Source: CBDCKN01 sp965219035 (GTDB lineage: Bacteria; Gemmatimonadota; Gemmatimonadetes; Longimicrobiales; Gaopeijiaceae). From it: a stretch of 64,000 bases of DNA. The notes under the pieces were generated by a model. It had not been told where the DNA came from and ran no database searches. It worked only from the letters and a program-made list of their open reading frames with translations. The translations under genes and the position numbers were made by a program. Below, one piece after another: positions 7,361 to 16,104 of the stretch; within the stretch, counting starts at the first letter, position 1, and every line of letters begins with the position of its first letter. The stretch spans positions 186,001 to 250,000 of the forward strand of contig CBDCMR010000002.1 of the NCBI GenBank assembly GCA_965219035.1, in the 5' to 3' direction.

Positions 7361-8817
7361 GAAGCTGTCCCAACCGTAGTTGAAGGTTCCTGATAGGGGA
7401 GAAAGAAAAGTGGTGGTTCCGGGGGTCCCGGGCCGATAGGCTCGGGTAGGCAAAAACCCCAACACGGAGCCACCACGATGAAGAGAACGTACGAGGTAAG
7501 GGATCGGGCGGACAAGCGCGCGATCAGGGAGTTCCTGAAGCGGGAGGGGCAGTTTCTGCTTCCGATGCTTGAGCTCGTGGAGCAGACGGAGGTCGTGATC
7601 GACGAAGTCATCCAGGTGATGGGACGAGCGACGATCGAAGCGGTGCTGGAGATGAGCGCCGAGGGTGTGGCAGGCGTGAAGCAGGCAGGTCGGTCACGAG
7701 CGGAAGACGACACGGTGTGGTATGGCCGGCAGGGTGGTGTGGTTTACCTGTCGGACCGGAAGGTGCGTGTGGAGCGGCCACGGCTCAGGCGCCGGGGCGC
7801 CGGGGAGGGTGGCGAGGTCGAGGTGCCGGCGTACGCAGCGATGCGGAGACCGGGCGCCGTGGCGGATCGGATGCTCGAGGTCCTGATGGCGGGGGTGAGC
7901 ACGCGGAAGTACGGCCGTGTGATCGGTGAGATGGCCGACACGGTCGGGGTGAGCAAGTCGGCGGTGAGCCGTGAGACGGTCGAGGCCTCGGAGCGCGTGC
8001 TGAAGGAGCTGATGGAGCGCCGGCTGGATGCGTGGGACCTCCTGGTGATCTACCTGGACGGGATCCAGATGGGCTCGCACCACGTGCTTGCTGCGGTAGG
8101 CGTGGACTCAGACGGAAAGAAGCACGTGCTGGGCGTGAGGGAAGGAGCGAGTGAGAACGCCGAGGTGACCAGCGCGCTCCTAGAGGATCTGGTCGAGCGC
8201 GGCCTGGACCCGGGCAGGCGGCGGCTGTTCGTGATCGATGGCTCGAAAGCGCTCAGGAAGGCGATCGAGAAGGTGTTCGGCCAACGTCACCCCATCCAGC
8301 GCTGCCGCAACCACAAGCTCCGCAACGTGCTGGGTCATCTGCCGAAGGATCAGCACGCTCAGATGAAGGCGGCGTTCCGGGCAGCGATGAAGCTGGACGC
8401 GAAGCAGGGCGAGCAGAAGCTCGAGCAGCTCGCCCGATGGCTCGAGCGCGACCACCCCTCGGCCTCGGCCAGCCTACGCGAAGGCCTCAGCGAGATGTTC
8501 ACGATCAACCGGCTCGGCCTCCCGCCGCGGCTGAGGAAGTGCCTGGGCTCGACCAACCTGATCGACAGCACCCACTCGGGCGTAAGACAGAAGACCCGCA
8601 GGGTGACCCACTGGAAGAACGGAGCGATGGCCTTGCGCTGGGCTGCGGCCTCGTTCGTGGAGACCGAGAAGAGCTACCGGAGGATCATCGGCTACGACCA
8701 GCTCTGGATGCTCAGGGCCCACCTCGACGACCATGAACCGGTTGCCGAAATGAGAAAGGCAGGCTAACAAGGAGACTCTCCGGAGCCACCACCTTCAACT
8801 GTCAGCGGGACACCATC
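7361..8817 (+). mobile_element. IS256-family insertion sequence, complete (1457 bp)
   Basis: The element has 27-bp imperfect terminal inverted repeats at 7361-7387 and 8791-8817. Both share tgtccc, six variable bases, then agttgaaggt; the outermost five bases also partly match (gaagc and gatgg). It is bounded by the 8-bp direct repeat gccagcaa on both sides. One transposase gene fills it. Exact ends plus a perfect target duplication imply a fairly recent insertion. It lies between the TIGR00725-like gene and ccmE and reads away from ccmE. Confidence 0.93.
7478..8767 (+). CDS. IS256-family transposase
   Basis: 429 residues, the mutator-type DDE transposase size. Landmarks in order: a helix-turn-helix-like MADTVGVSKSAVSR (about 150-163), the first catalytic Asp in VIYLDGIQMG, the second in LFVIDGSKALRKAI, then QRCRNHKLRNVL. 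The third position reads STNLIDSTHSGVR; IS256 relatives normally have TN-x-I-E, so the catalytic Glu appears to be Asp. The end ETEKSYRRIIGYDQLWMLRAHL is typical of the family. Whether this copy is active is uncertain because of the E-to-D change. Confidence 0.95.
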   Translation: MKRTYEVRDRADKRAIREFLKREGQFLLPMLELVEQTEVVIDEVIQVMGRATIEAVLEMSAEGVAGVKQAGRSRAEDDTVWYGRQGGVVYLSDRKVRVERPRLRRRGAGEGGEVEVPAYAAMRRPGAVADRMLEVLMAGVSTRKYGRVIGEMADTVGVSKSAVSRETVEASERVLKELMERRLDAWDLLVIYLDGIQMGSHHVLAAVGVDSDGKKHVLGVREGASENAEVTSALLEDLVERGLDPGRRRLFVIDGSKALRKAIEKVFGQRHPIQRCRNHKLRNVLGHLPKDQHAQMKAAFRAAMKLDAKQGEQKLEQLARWLERDHPSASASLREGLSEMFTINRLGLPPRLRKCLGSTNLIDSTHSGVRQKTRRVTHWKNGAMALRWAAASFVETEKSYRRIIGYDQLWMLRAHLDDHEPVAEMRKAG

Positions 8818-8825
8818 GCCAGCAA
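8818..8825. repeat. Right target-site duplication of the IS256-family element
   Basis: gccagcaa, identical to 7353-7360. The following 165 bases (to 8990) before the next gene contain no convincing gene; I see nothing specific there. Confidence 0.9.
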
Positions 8826-8990
8826 AGCTCCTCTGACTCCAGAAACCCGCACCTTCGGGGCCCTTCCTACACCCATATAGGACTACCCCCTACACGGATG
8901 TTCCCTCCCCCGGGGCGTTCTCTACAAGCTTCCCCGGCACGGGAGCCTCACTCGATGGCGCAAGCCCGGCCACGCAGCGTCCAGGCGGTG

Positions 8991-9497
8991 TCAGCCGGGG
9001 GCTCTCCGGCCCTCCGCCGCCTGTGCGAGAGCCCAGTCGGCAGCTTCATCGGGATCGGTCGGGTGGTGCAGGCCCAGCCCTTGGGCCGGCGGCGCTCCCA
9101 GGATCGCCACGGGAATCCCCATCTTCCGCGCCAGAGCGATCTCGGAGAGCGTTCCCCAGGAGCCACCCACCGCGACCGCCGCCTCCGCCACACGGACGAC
9201 CAAGGCGTTCCGGGCCTCCCCCATCCCCGTGGCCAGCGGCAAGGCGATCCAGGGGTTCGCCCGGGAGTCGTCGCGGCCGGGAAGGAGGCCCACCGTGGTT
9301 CCTCCCCCCTCCACACAGCCCCGGGCTGCCGCTTCCATGACGCCGCCGAGGCCACCGCAGATGACCACGGCGCCGGCCTCCGCCAGTCGGGCCCCGAGCC
9401 TCCGGGCCCGCTCGAGGTCCGCGTCGTCGGCGTTCCCGGCTCCGATGACGGCGATCCGCAGTGGCCGTTCCGCCGCCGCTCCTCCCTCGGAGGTCAC
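8991..9497 (-). CDS. TIGR00725/LOG-like Rossmann-fold nucleotide-binding protein
   Basis: 168 residues from a GTG start that overlaps the glpK stop by four bases (GTGA). The LOG-like signatures are an N-terminal beta strand RIAVIGAG, CGGLGGVMEAAARG (about 49-62) and GGSWGTLSEIALARKMGIPV (about 115-134). The family binds a nucleotide or phosphoribosyl compound. Related LOG proteins remove ribose 5-phosphate from cytokinin nucleotides, but the TIGR00725 branch has no firm function. It is the last gene of the glmM-glmS-dtd-maf-glpK run. Confidence 0.85.
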   Translation of the reverse strand: MTSEGGAAAERPLRIAVIGAGNADDADLERARRLGARLAEAGAVVICGGLGGVMEAAARGCVEGGGTTVGLLPGRDDSRANPWIALPLATGMGEARNALVVRVAEAAVAVGGSWGTLSEIALARKMGIPVAILGAPPAQGLGLHHPTDPDEAADWALAQAAEGRRAPG

Positions 9498-11002
9498 AAA
9501 GCGCCGCCGGACTCGTTCGCCCACGTCTTGACCGCCCGGACCGCCCGAGCCCAACCGTCGAGCAAATCGCCTCGCTCGGAGTCCCGCATGGTGGGATCGA
9601 ACCGCTCGCCCTCGCCCTGGGAAGCCAGAAACTCGTCGGCGGTGGACCAGACCCCCGTGGCCAGCCCGGCAAGGCCAGCCGCCCCGAGGGCGGTGGTCTC
9701 GACCATGGCCGGTCTCTTGACGGGGACGCCCAGGACACCCGCCTGAAAGTCCATGAGCCAGTCGTTGTTGGCGGCTCCGCCGTCCACGCGGAGCTCCGTC
9801 ATCCGCACGGAACAGTCGGCCTCCATGGCGCCGATCACCTCTCGAGTCCCGTACGCCATGGCCTCCAACGCCGCCCGCACGAGGTGTTCTTTGGAGGCTC
9901 CCCGGGTAAGCCCGAACACGGCTCCTCGGGCTTCCGGCACCCAGTGAGGCGCGCCGAGGCCCACGAAGGCCGGTACGAAGTACACGCCGTCGTTGCCCTC
10001 GAGGTCGGATGCCATCCGCTCCGACTCGGCCGCGTGCTCGAGAACCCCCAGTCCGTCCCGGAGCCATTGCACCGCGGCTCCGGCGATGAACACCGACCCT
10101 TCCAGTGCGAATGCGAGGCTGCCACGGGCGTCGCACGCCGCGGTGGTCAGCAGCCCATGGGAGGACGGAACGATGTCTGTTCCGGTGTGCATGAGCAGAA
10201 AGGCCCCCGTGCCGTATGTGTTCTTGGCCAGCCCCGCCGACCAGCATCCCTGCCCGAAGAGCGCCGCCTGCTGGTCCCCGGCGACGCCGGCAACGGGCGC
10301 CTCGATCCCCAGGGCCTCCCCACGACCCACTCCGAAGTCGCCACTGCTCGATCGTACCTCCGGGAGCAGGGACTCCGGCACGCCCAGGAGATCGAGAAGC
10401 CACGGGTCCCAAGACGCCTGGGACAGGTTGTAGAGGAGCGTTCGAGAAGCGTTCGTAGGGTCCGTGGCATGCACGTCGCCCTGGGTCAGACGAGTTATCA
10501 GCCACGTGTCGATGGTGCCCGCGGCCAGATGGCCCGCTTCCGCTCGAGCCAGCAGCTCGGGCCGCTCGCGGAGGAGCCACATGAGCTTGGTTCCCGAGAA
10601 GTAGGGATCCAGGACCAGACCGGTGCGGCTCCTCACCTCCTCCTCGTGGCCCGCTTCCTTGAGCTCGGCGCACAAGCCTGCGGTTCGCCGATCCTGCCAC
10701 ACGATGGCCCGGCAGACCGGCTCCAGGGTCTTCCGGTCCCACAGGACAACCGTCTCCCGCTGATTCGTGATTCCGATCCCCTGGACGTCCGCTTCGGCGG
10801 CCGACTCGAGGGCCTCCCGTGCCATGGCTCGCGTGACCTCCCAGATCTCTCCGGCGTCGTGCTCCACCCAGCCGGGCCGGGGGAAGTGCTGGGTGAACTC
10901 GGAGTAGGCCCGCCCGAGCACGCGGCCGTCTTGGGCGATGACGAGACAGGTCGAGCCGGTCGTCCCCTGGTCGATGGCGAGGATGGAAGCGGTCTTGCTC
11001 AT
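9494..11002 (-). CDS. glpK: Glycerol kinase
   Basis: 502 residues, the usual FGGY-kinase GlpK length. It starts ILAIDQGTTGSTCLV (phosphate-binding loop 1). GVAGDQQAALFGQGCW and KNTYGTGAFLLMHTG are classic GlpK motifs, and LRVDGGAANNDWLMDFQAG is the FGGY C-terminal signature. It phosphorylates glycerol to glycerol 3-phosphate using ATP. I chose the ATG at 11002, which overlaps the maf stop by four bases; an in-frame start 15 codons upstream would run into maf. No glpF or glpD is nearby. Confidence 0.95.
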   Translation of the reverse strand: MSKTASILAIDQGTTGSTCLVIAQDGRVLGRAYSEFTQHFPRPGWVEHDAGEIWEVTRAMAREALESAAEADVQGIGITNQRETVVLWDRKTLEPVCRAIVWQDRRTAGLCAELKEAGHEEEVRSRTGLVLDPYFSGTKLMWLLRERPELLARAEAGHLAAGTIDTWLITRLTQGDVHATDPTNASRTLLYNLSQASWDPWLLDLLGVPESLLPEVRSSSGDFGVGRGEALGIEAPVAGVAGDQQAALFGQGCWSAGLAKNTYGTGAFLLMHTGTDIVPSSHGLLTTAACDARGSLAFALEGSVFIAGAAVQWLRDGLGVLEHAAESERMASDLEGNDGVYFVPAFVGLGAPHWVPEARGAVFGLTRGASKEHLVRAALEAMAYGTREVIGAMEADCSVRMTELRVDGGAANNDWLMDFQAGVLGVPVKRPAMVETTALGAAGLAGLATGVWSTADEFLASQGEGERFDPTMRDSERGDLLDGWARAVRAVKTWANESGGAL

Positions 11003-11606
11003 GAGTCCGCCATGTGGAGAGACCCGAACCGGTACTCCCAGCCGCACTCCTCCAGGAGGCTCATGAGTAGGGGAATCGGGAGGCCGACGACGGTATAGTA
11101 GTCGCCCCGGATTTCGCTCACCAGCGCCGCTCCCAGTCCTTGAATACCATACGCTCCGGCCTTGTCGAGAGGCTCTCCGGTCTCGACGTAGGCACGGGCG
11201 ACCTCAGTTCGGAAAGAGCGAGCGAGACCTCCGTAGTGGCCACGCCGCTGTGCACTTCTCCTGACGGCAGAGCCACGGCCAGGCCACTGGCCACGATGTG
11301 GGAGCACCCGGCGAGGCGTAGGAGCATATCTTCGGCATCCTGCGGGCCGGTGGGCTTTCCCAGGATCTCGTTGTCCAGCACGACGACGGTGTCTCCGCCC
11401 AGGACGGCCGCTTCGGGTCGCACACGGGTCACCGCCAGGGCCTTCTCACGCGCCAGGCGCTGCACGGTCGCCTCGGGCGTCTCATCCGGCAGCACCTCCT
11501 CCAGAACGTGCGCGGGCTCGACGGTGAAGGTCAGGCCGAGCATGCGAAGGTACTCCTTACGCCGGGGTGACGCCGACGCCAGGACCAGAGGAGGAGGACC
11601 GCTCAT
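10999..11606 (-). pseudogene. maf: Maf-family nucleoside-triphosphate pyrophosphatase, interrupted by a one-base frameshift
   Basis: The first 130 residues read SGPPPLVLASASPRRKEYLRM, LADETPEATV-like text, then VLGGDTVVVLDNEILGKP, all typical of Maf/YhdE house-cleaning pyrophosphatases. The last 70 residues (YVETGEPLDKAGAYGIQG, IRGDYYTVVGLPIPLL) are equally typical but lie in another frame. Adding one base near 11205-11210 joins them as SLALSELEVARAYVETGEP, giving a normal 202-residue protein. The break could be real or an assembly error. The reconstructed stop overlaps the glpK start (ATGA), as expected for an intact operon gene. Confidence 0.85.
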
Positions 11607-11619
11607 CTCTCGGGACCGC

Positions 11620-12060
11620 TCATCTCTCGAGGACGAGCGTGACTGGCCCGTCGTTCACGAGGGACACGTCCATCATGGCGCCGAACTCACCGGTCGCCAC
11701 GCGTCCGGGCAGCCGGGCTTCCAGGATCTCGACGAATCTCTCGTAGAGCGGAATTGCGATCTCCGGCGGCGCCGCATGGACGAAGCTAGGGCGACGTCCC
11801 TTCCTGGTGTCACCGTAGAGGGTGAACTGGCTCACCACCAGAATCGAGCCACCCACGTCCTCCAGGTCGCGGTTCATCTTGCCGTCCGCGTCGTTGAACA
11901 CCCGGAGGCCCACGACCTTGTCGGCCATCCATTCCGCTTCGTCCGTCGAGTCGCCCCCGGTGAACCCGACGAGGAGGAGATGCCCGATACCGGTCTCAGC
12001 GACGGCCCGCCCGTCGACCATCACCCGGGCTTGGCTCACGCGCTGCAACACAACTCTCAT
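11620..12060 (-). CDS. dtd: D-aminoacyl-tRNA deacylase
   Basis: 146 residues, the normal Dtd length, starting MRVVLQRVSQARVMVDG. The two signature motifs are SQFTLYGDTRKGRRP (about 78-92) and the C-terminal NDGPVTL, which build the chiral-proofreading site. The enzyme removes D-amino acids (and glycine from tRNA-Ala) from mischarged tRNA. A 12-codon upstream extension is possible but the internal ATG matches the family. It ends 13 bases before maf in a tight operon. Confidence 0.95.
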   Translation of the reverse strand: MRVVLQRVSQARVMVDGRAVAETGIGHLLLVGFTGGDSTDEAEWMADKVVGLRVFNDADGKMNRDLEDVGGSILVVSQFTLYGDTRKGRRPSFVHAAPPEIAIPLYERFVEILEARLPGRVATGEFGAMMDVSLVNDGPVTLVLER

Positions 12061-12114
12061 GGGGGCATTACTTATGCACGGAGCGAAGGCCGTCACATAC
12101 AGGGCCCGGGCGGC

Positions 12115-13953
12115 TCACTCCACCGTGACCGACTTCGCGAGGTTTCGCGGCTGATCGACGTCGCAGTCGCGTTGGATAGCCGCGTGATAGGCCAGAAGCT
12201 GGAGGGGGATCGTGGTGAGCACGGGCAAAAGGGACGGGACGGTCTGCGGGACCTGGATGAGGTGATCCACCTTGCCGATGAGCTCCGGGGCCTCGTCGCT
12301 CACAACCGCGATGATCCGGCCGTTCCGCGCGCTCACCTCTTCGATGTTCGAGACCACCTTGTCGTACACCGCGTCCCTGGGAGCCAGGACGACCACCGGC
12401 ATGTTCTCGTCGATGAGGGCGATGGGCCCGTGCTTCATCTCCGCCGCCGGATAGCCCTCGGCGTGGATGTAGCTCACCTCCTTGAGCTTGAGCGCCCCCT
12501 CCAGGGCCACCGGGAATTGGTACCCCCGTCCCAGGTAGAGGAAGTTCTGGGCATGGGCATCCTCTGCCGCCAGCCCCCTGATCATGGGCTCCAGCTCCAG
12601 AGTTTCGGCCACCTGTTCAGGCAACCGCTGAAGGGCGGCCACCATCTCCCGACCCTGTACGTTAGAGAGGCTCCGCCGGCGACCCAGGTAGAGTGTGAAC
12701 AGCGCCAGGGCCACGATCTGGCTGGTGAACGCCTTGGTGGAGGCGACGCCGATCTCCGGGCCAGCGTGAAGGTAGATGCCGAAGTCGGTCTCACGGGCGA
12801 TGGTGGAGCCGACCACGTTCACGATCCCCATGGTGGGCGCGCCCCTGCCCCGCGCCTCCCTGAGCGCGGCCAGCGTGTCGGCGGTCTCGCCGGACTGGCT
12901 GATGGCCAGGACGAGCGTCCCGGGCTCGATGACCGGGCTCCGGTATCGGAACTCGGAAGCGTACTCCACCTCCACCGGGACCCCGGCCAGCTCCTCCAGC
13001 ATGTACTCGCCGATGAGGGCCGCATGCCAGCTCGTTCCGCAAGCCGTGATCACGATGCGTTTGACCCGAGAGATCTCCTCGTCCGTGAGCGTGATCCCGC
13101 CCAGCCGCGCGGCTCCCTCCTCTTCGAGGAGGCGGCCCCGCATGAGGTCGCGCAGGCTGGTGGGCTGCTCGCAGATCTCCTTCAGCATGAAGTGGTCGTA
13201 CGCGCCCTTTTCGGCGGCTTCCAGATCCCAGTCGACGCGGTGGATGGAGCGTCGGACCTCACCGAGCTCAAGGTGGAAGACGCGGTATCCGTCGCTCGTG
13301 AGCACGGCACAGTCACCGTCGTCCAGATAGACGACATCCTTGGTGTGTTGGATCACCGCCGACGCGTCGGAGCCCGCCAGGTTCTCGCCATTCTTGCCGA
13401 TGCCCACGAGAAGGGGACTGCCGTTTCGCGCGACCACGATCTTTCCCGGATCCCGACTGCTGATGACCGCGATTCCGTAGGCCCCCTCGACCTGATGGAG
13501 GGCGGCCACGACGGCGTCCTCCAGGGTCGGGTTCTCACGAAACGCCTCATCGATGAGGTGCACCACGGCCTCGGTGTCGGTCTCGGTGTCGAACTCGTAC
13601 CCCAGGTCGGTGAGCTTCCGGCGCAGGAAGTCCGCGTTCTCGACTATCCCGTTGTGGACCATGGCGATGTCGTCGGCATGGCTCCAGTGGGGATGGGCGT
13701 TTTGTTGGTTGGGGGCGCCGTGGGTGGCCCAACGGGTGTGGGCGATGCCACAGGTTCCCGGCGGCATCTCGACCTCCAGGATACGCTCGAGCTCCCTGAG
13801 CTTCCCGGCCCGCTTCACCGTGCGCAGGCATCCGTCGGCTCCCAGGACCGCAAGGCCCGCCGAATCGTACCCGCGATACTCGAGGCGGCGCAGGCCCTCC
13901 ACGAGGATCGGCCCCGCTTCCTTGGAGCCCACGTATCCGACGATTCCGCACAT
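12115..13953 (-). CDS. glmS: Glutamine-fructose-6-phosphate aminotransferase (isomerizing)
   Basis: 612 residues from the ATG of MCGIVGYVG, whose Cys becomes the catalytic N-terminal nucleophile. The glutaminase domain shows RRLEYRGYDSAG, THGAPNQQNAHPH and VHNGIVEN. Two SIS sugar-isomerase domains follow, with ITACGTSWHAAL and SQSGETADTL. The end NLAKSVTVE is the conserved GlmS C-terminus. It makes glucosamine 6-phosphate, the substrate of the adjacent glmM, for peptidoglycan and LPS. An aaggaa ribosome site precedes the start. A longer open frame upstream runs into the repeat element and is not coding. Confidence 0.97.
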   Translation of the reverse strand: MCGIVGYVGSKEAGPILVEGLRRLEYRGYDSAGLAVLGADGCLRTVKRAGKLRELERILEVEMPPGTCGIAHTRWATHGAPNQQNAHPHWSHADDIAMVHNGIVENADFLRRKLTDLGYEFDTETDTEAVVHLIDEAFRENPTLEDAVVAALHQVEGAYGIAVISSRDPGKIVVARNGSPLLVGIGKNGENLAGSDASAVIQHTKDVVYLDDGDCAVLTSDGYRVFHLELGEVRRSIHRVDWDLEAAEKGAYDHFMLKEICEQPTSLRDLMRGRLLEEEGAARLGGITLTDEEISRVKRIVITACGTSWHAALIGEYMLEELAGVPVEVEYASEFRYRSPVIEPGTLVLAISQSGETADTLAALREARGRGAPTMGIVNVVGSTIARETDFGIYLHAGPEIGVASTKAFTSQIVALALFTLYLGRRRSLSNVQGREMVAALQRLPEQVAETLELEPMIRGLAAEDAHAQNFLYLGRGYQFPVALEGALKLKEVSYIHAEGYPAAEMKHGPIALIDENMPVVVLAPRDAVYDKVVSNIEEVSARNGRIIAVVSDEAPELIGKVDHLIQVPQTVPSLLPVLTTIPLQLLAYHAAIQRDCDVDQPRNLAKSVTVE

Positions 13954-13997
13954 GTCCGGTTTCCTTAGCAGCCCGCTGGAGATACGGAACTGACCAT

Positions 13998-14274
13998 TAA
14001 TGTGGTGTCCCAGAAGTGTTTCGGCCATTGATCTCGCTGCGCTCGATCGTCTCGCGGTCAACTCCGCGCTCACGACGAGCCTGAAGGTAGCTCGGCTCGA
14101 GCACCGATGCATCCGGCCCTGCGACGTTCCTCCTCCTCGGACCACGGCCTTCGGCCGCGGTGCCCGCGTTGCTATTCCTCGTCGTCGCTCCTGACCCACG
14201 CCTCCGGCGCGGGTACCCCGGATCCGGCGCCTCGGCACTCTCGGTGGCTCGCGAACTTCTGGGACACCACACTA
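13998..14274. repeat. TA-bordered palindromic intergenic repeat, copy A (277 bp)
   Basis: Both ends read TA, then R-tgtggtgtcccagaagt in inward direction: plus strand from 13998 and minus strand from 14274. The inner flanks differ (gtttcggcca at one end, tcgcgagccacc at the other), as in the other copies. It fills nearly the whole gap between glmM and glmS. Its boundary TA plus G is the TAG stop codon of glmM (14272-14274). The interior holds further short stem-loops but no coding frame I can support. Confidence 0.85.
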
Positions 14275-15657
14275 GATCACTCCCTCGAGAACTCGCGCCG
14301 CACGCTCGATCAGCTCCTCCGCGTTACTGCGGTCCGGCGCCTCCGCGATGAGTCGCACCACCGGCTCGGTTCCCGACGGCCGAACGTGCAGCCATGATCG
14401 GCGTCCGGACCAGTTCAGCCGAAGGCCGTCGGATCGGTCGGCCCCGTCGCCGTCCAGATCCTCCTCCAGCGCACCATATGCGTCGGCAAGAGACCGCCGG
14501 GGGAAGCTGACCTTCCTCTTGACGATGGCGTACGAGGGCCACCGGCCGGCAGCTTCCGAGAGTGAGGAGCCTTCGTCTACCAGGTGCTGCAAGAGAAGTG
14601 CCGCGGCCACGGCCGCATCCCGGGTGTGGTGAAGCTCGGGGAGAATGACGCTCCCGTTGCCTTCCCCCCCTACGACGGCTCCCTCGGCCTGCATGCGGCG
14701 AACCACGTTGATCTCGCCCACGGGAGCCCGAACGACCGTGCTCTGGTGGGCGCTCGCCACGTCGTCCACGGCCTGGCTGGTGGAGAGGTTCGTGACCACG
14801 GTTCCGGGTGTTCGGCGCAGGACGGCGGCTGCGGCAAGGGCCAGGGTCAGATCTTCACCCAGCGCCTCTCCCCTCTCGTTCACGAGTGAGAGCCGGTCCA
14901 CATCCGGATCTACGGCCAGGCCGAGATCCGCGCTCTCACTGCGAACGAGATCGCCCAACTCCTCGAGGTTTTCCGCCGTGGGCTCCGGATCTCTCGGAAA
15001 ATGGCCATCCATCTCGGCGTTGATCGCCACGACCAGACAGCCGAGACCCTCGAGAAGAGGGGGCATGAGCGTCGCTCCCGCGCCGCGGACACAGTCGAGC
15101 GCCACCGTGAGGTTCCGGCTGCGGATGGCGTCCCCGTCGAGCTGTGGCAGCGCCAAGACGGCTCGGACATGACGCTCGGGAGCGCCGCCGTCTTCCCGCA
15201 GCGCACCGAGCTCGTCCCATCCGGCCCTGGGGATCTCCTCCCCTAGAGCGAAGTCGAGGAACGCCTCCATGTTCTCCGCGTCGAGGAAGGTGCCCTCTGC
15301 GGACGCGAACTTCAGCGCGTTCCACTCGACGGAGTTGTGGCTGGCCGTGACCTCGATGCCTCCGGCGGCGTCCCCCTTCCCGACCTCCAGCATGAGCGTC
15401 GGCGTTGCCACGATGCCGAGGTCCACCACGTCACAGCCCACCGAGACCAGGCCCGAAGCTGCCGCACTGGCCAGCATGCCTCCGGACGTCCGAGTGTCAC
15501 GCCCGATGAGGACCGCGCCCTTGTCACCCGACCTGTCGAGGAATGCTCCAAACGCGGCGGCGAGGGCGCAGACGAGGTCCGGCGTCAACGGATCGCCGAC
15601 CCGCCCGCGCAACCCGGAGACGCTCACCACCAGCCCATCTGGAATCGTCAGGGGCAT
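14272..15657 (-). CDS. glmM: Phosphoglucosamine mutase/phosphomannomutase family protein
   Basis: 461 residues from ATG at 15657. The phosphoserine active site is VTASHNSVEWN (about residue 100), the Mg2+ loop is VDPDVDRLSLV, the sugar-binding loop GGEGNGSVI and the phosphate-binding loop HVRPSGTEPVVRL. Directly upstream of glmS, conversion of glucosamine 6-phosphate to the 1-phosphate is the likely job. The GEGNGS loop is also seen in the phosphomannomutase branch, so dual specificity is possible. An upstream in-frame start at 15714 is less likely. Confidence 0.88.
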   Translation of the reverse strand: MPLTIPDGLVVSVSGLRGRVGDPLTPDLVCALAAAFGAFLDRSGDKGAVLIGRDTRTSGGMLASAAASGLVSVGCDVVDLGIVATPTLMLEVGKGDAAGGIEVTASHNSVEWNALKFASAEGTFLDAENMEAFLDFALGEEIPRAGWDELGALREDGGAPERHVRAVLALPQLDGDAIRSRNLTVALDCVRGAGATLMPPLLEGLGCLVVAINAEMDGHFPRDPEPTAENLEELGDLVRSESADLGLAVDPDVDRLSLVNERGEALGEDLTLALAAAAVLRRTPGTVVTNLSTSQAVDDVASAHQSTVVRAPVGEINVVRRMQAEGAVVGGEGNGSVILPELHHTRDAAVAAALLLQHLVDEGSSLSEAAGRWPSYAIVKRKVSFPRRSLADAYGALEEDLDGDGADRSDGLRLNWSGRRSWLHVRPSGTEPVVRLIAEAPDRSNAEELIERAARVLEGVI

Positions 15658-16104
15658 GAGCCACCTATCGTAGATGCCGAAGACGTAGAGCCTGGACGAG
15701 CGACGGTGAATCACCCTCTCCAGACCTTTCGGTGGGAAGGACCGTCCGGCGACCAGGCAAATCGTACCGGTCTTAGTGTCCCGTTACCAAGGTGTTTCGG
15801 CCAGTCGAGGGCACGGTGCATCCGTGGGCTCGGCGTTGGAACTCCTTGCCGTAGCCTGCGCTACGCCGCGTCGGCCCGCCTTGATCCCGGCGCCCCGGCC
15901 CTCTTGGTGGCTCGCGAACTTTGGAAACGGAACACTAGACTATCGAGATTTCTATGAGGACCGTCAACGATGGGTGGTGGCACAGCCTACATGGGGTCGG
16001 GTACATTCCGGCCATTCTTGGGTGCCCCTCGCGCCGGCTCCATTTCGGCCTCGGATGGGACGCCCGACATCGGCTCATCTGAGAGCACCGATCGCGAGGA
16101 GTGA
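15658..16104. other. Divergent intergenic region between glmM and the trans-sulfuration gene
   Basis: 447 bases without a gene. It holds repeat copy B (15774-15937). The rest should contain promoters for both directions, but I see no clear hexamer pair. A gaggag ribosome site lies just before the start at 16105. Confidence 0.5.
15774..15937. repeat. TA-bordered palindromic intergenic repeat, copy B (164 bp)
   Basis: The plus-strand end reads TA gtgtcccgttaccaagg, then tgtttcggcca. The minus-strand end from 15937 reads TA gtgttccgtttccaaag, then ttcgcgagccaccaagagg. The two ends share the CCAA version of the variable core. The body is closely similar to copies D and E in inverted orientation but lacks about 20 central bases. 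A central hairpin cgtagc-ctgc-gctacg is visible. Confidence 0.85.

Noticed and set aside
7366..8812. IS256 ends set at tgtccc (22-bp repeats)
   Set aside because: The exact gccagcaa duplication lies five bases further out on both sides, so the true ends are 7361 and 8817.
11140..13968. Very long open frame on the plus strand opposite maf, dtd and glmS
   Set aside because: It is antisense to clearly conserved genes, has no recognisable domain and reflects the GC-rich codon bias.
13954..13997. glmS ribozyme or riboswitch in the glmS leader
   Set aside because: The leader outside repeat copy A is only about 44 bases and shows no ribozyme-like structure.
13954..14238. 95-residue N-terminal extension of GlmS
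   Set aside because: GlmS needs Cys at position 2 of MCGIVGYVG; the extension lies in repeat copy A.
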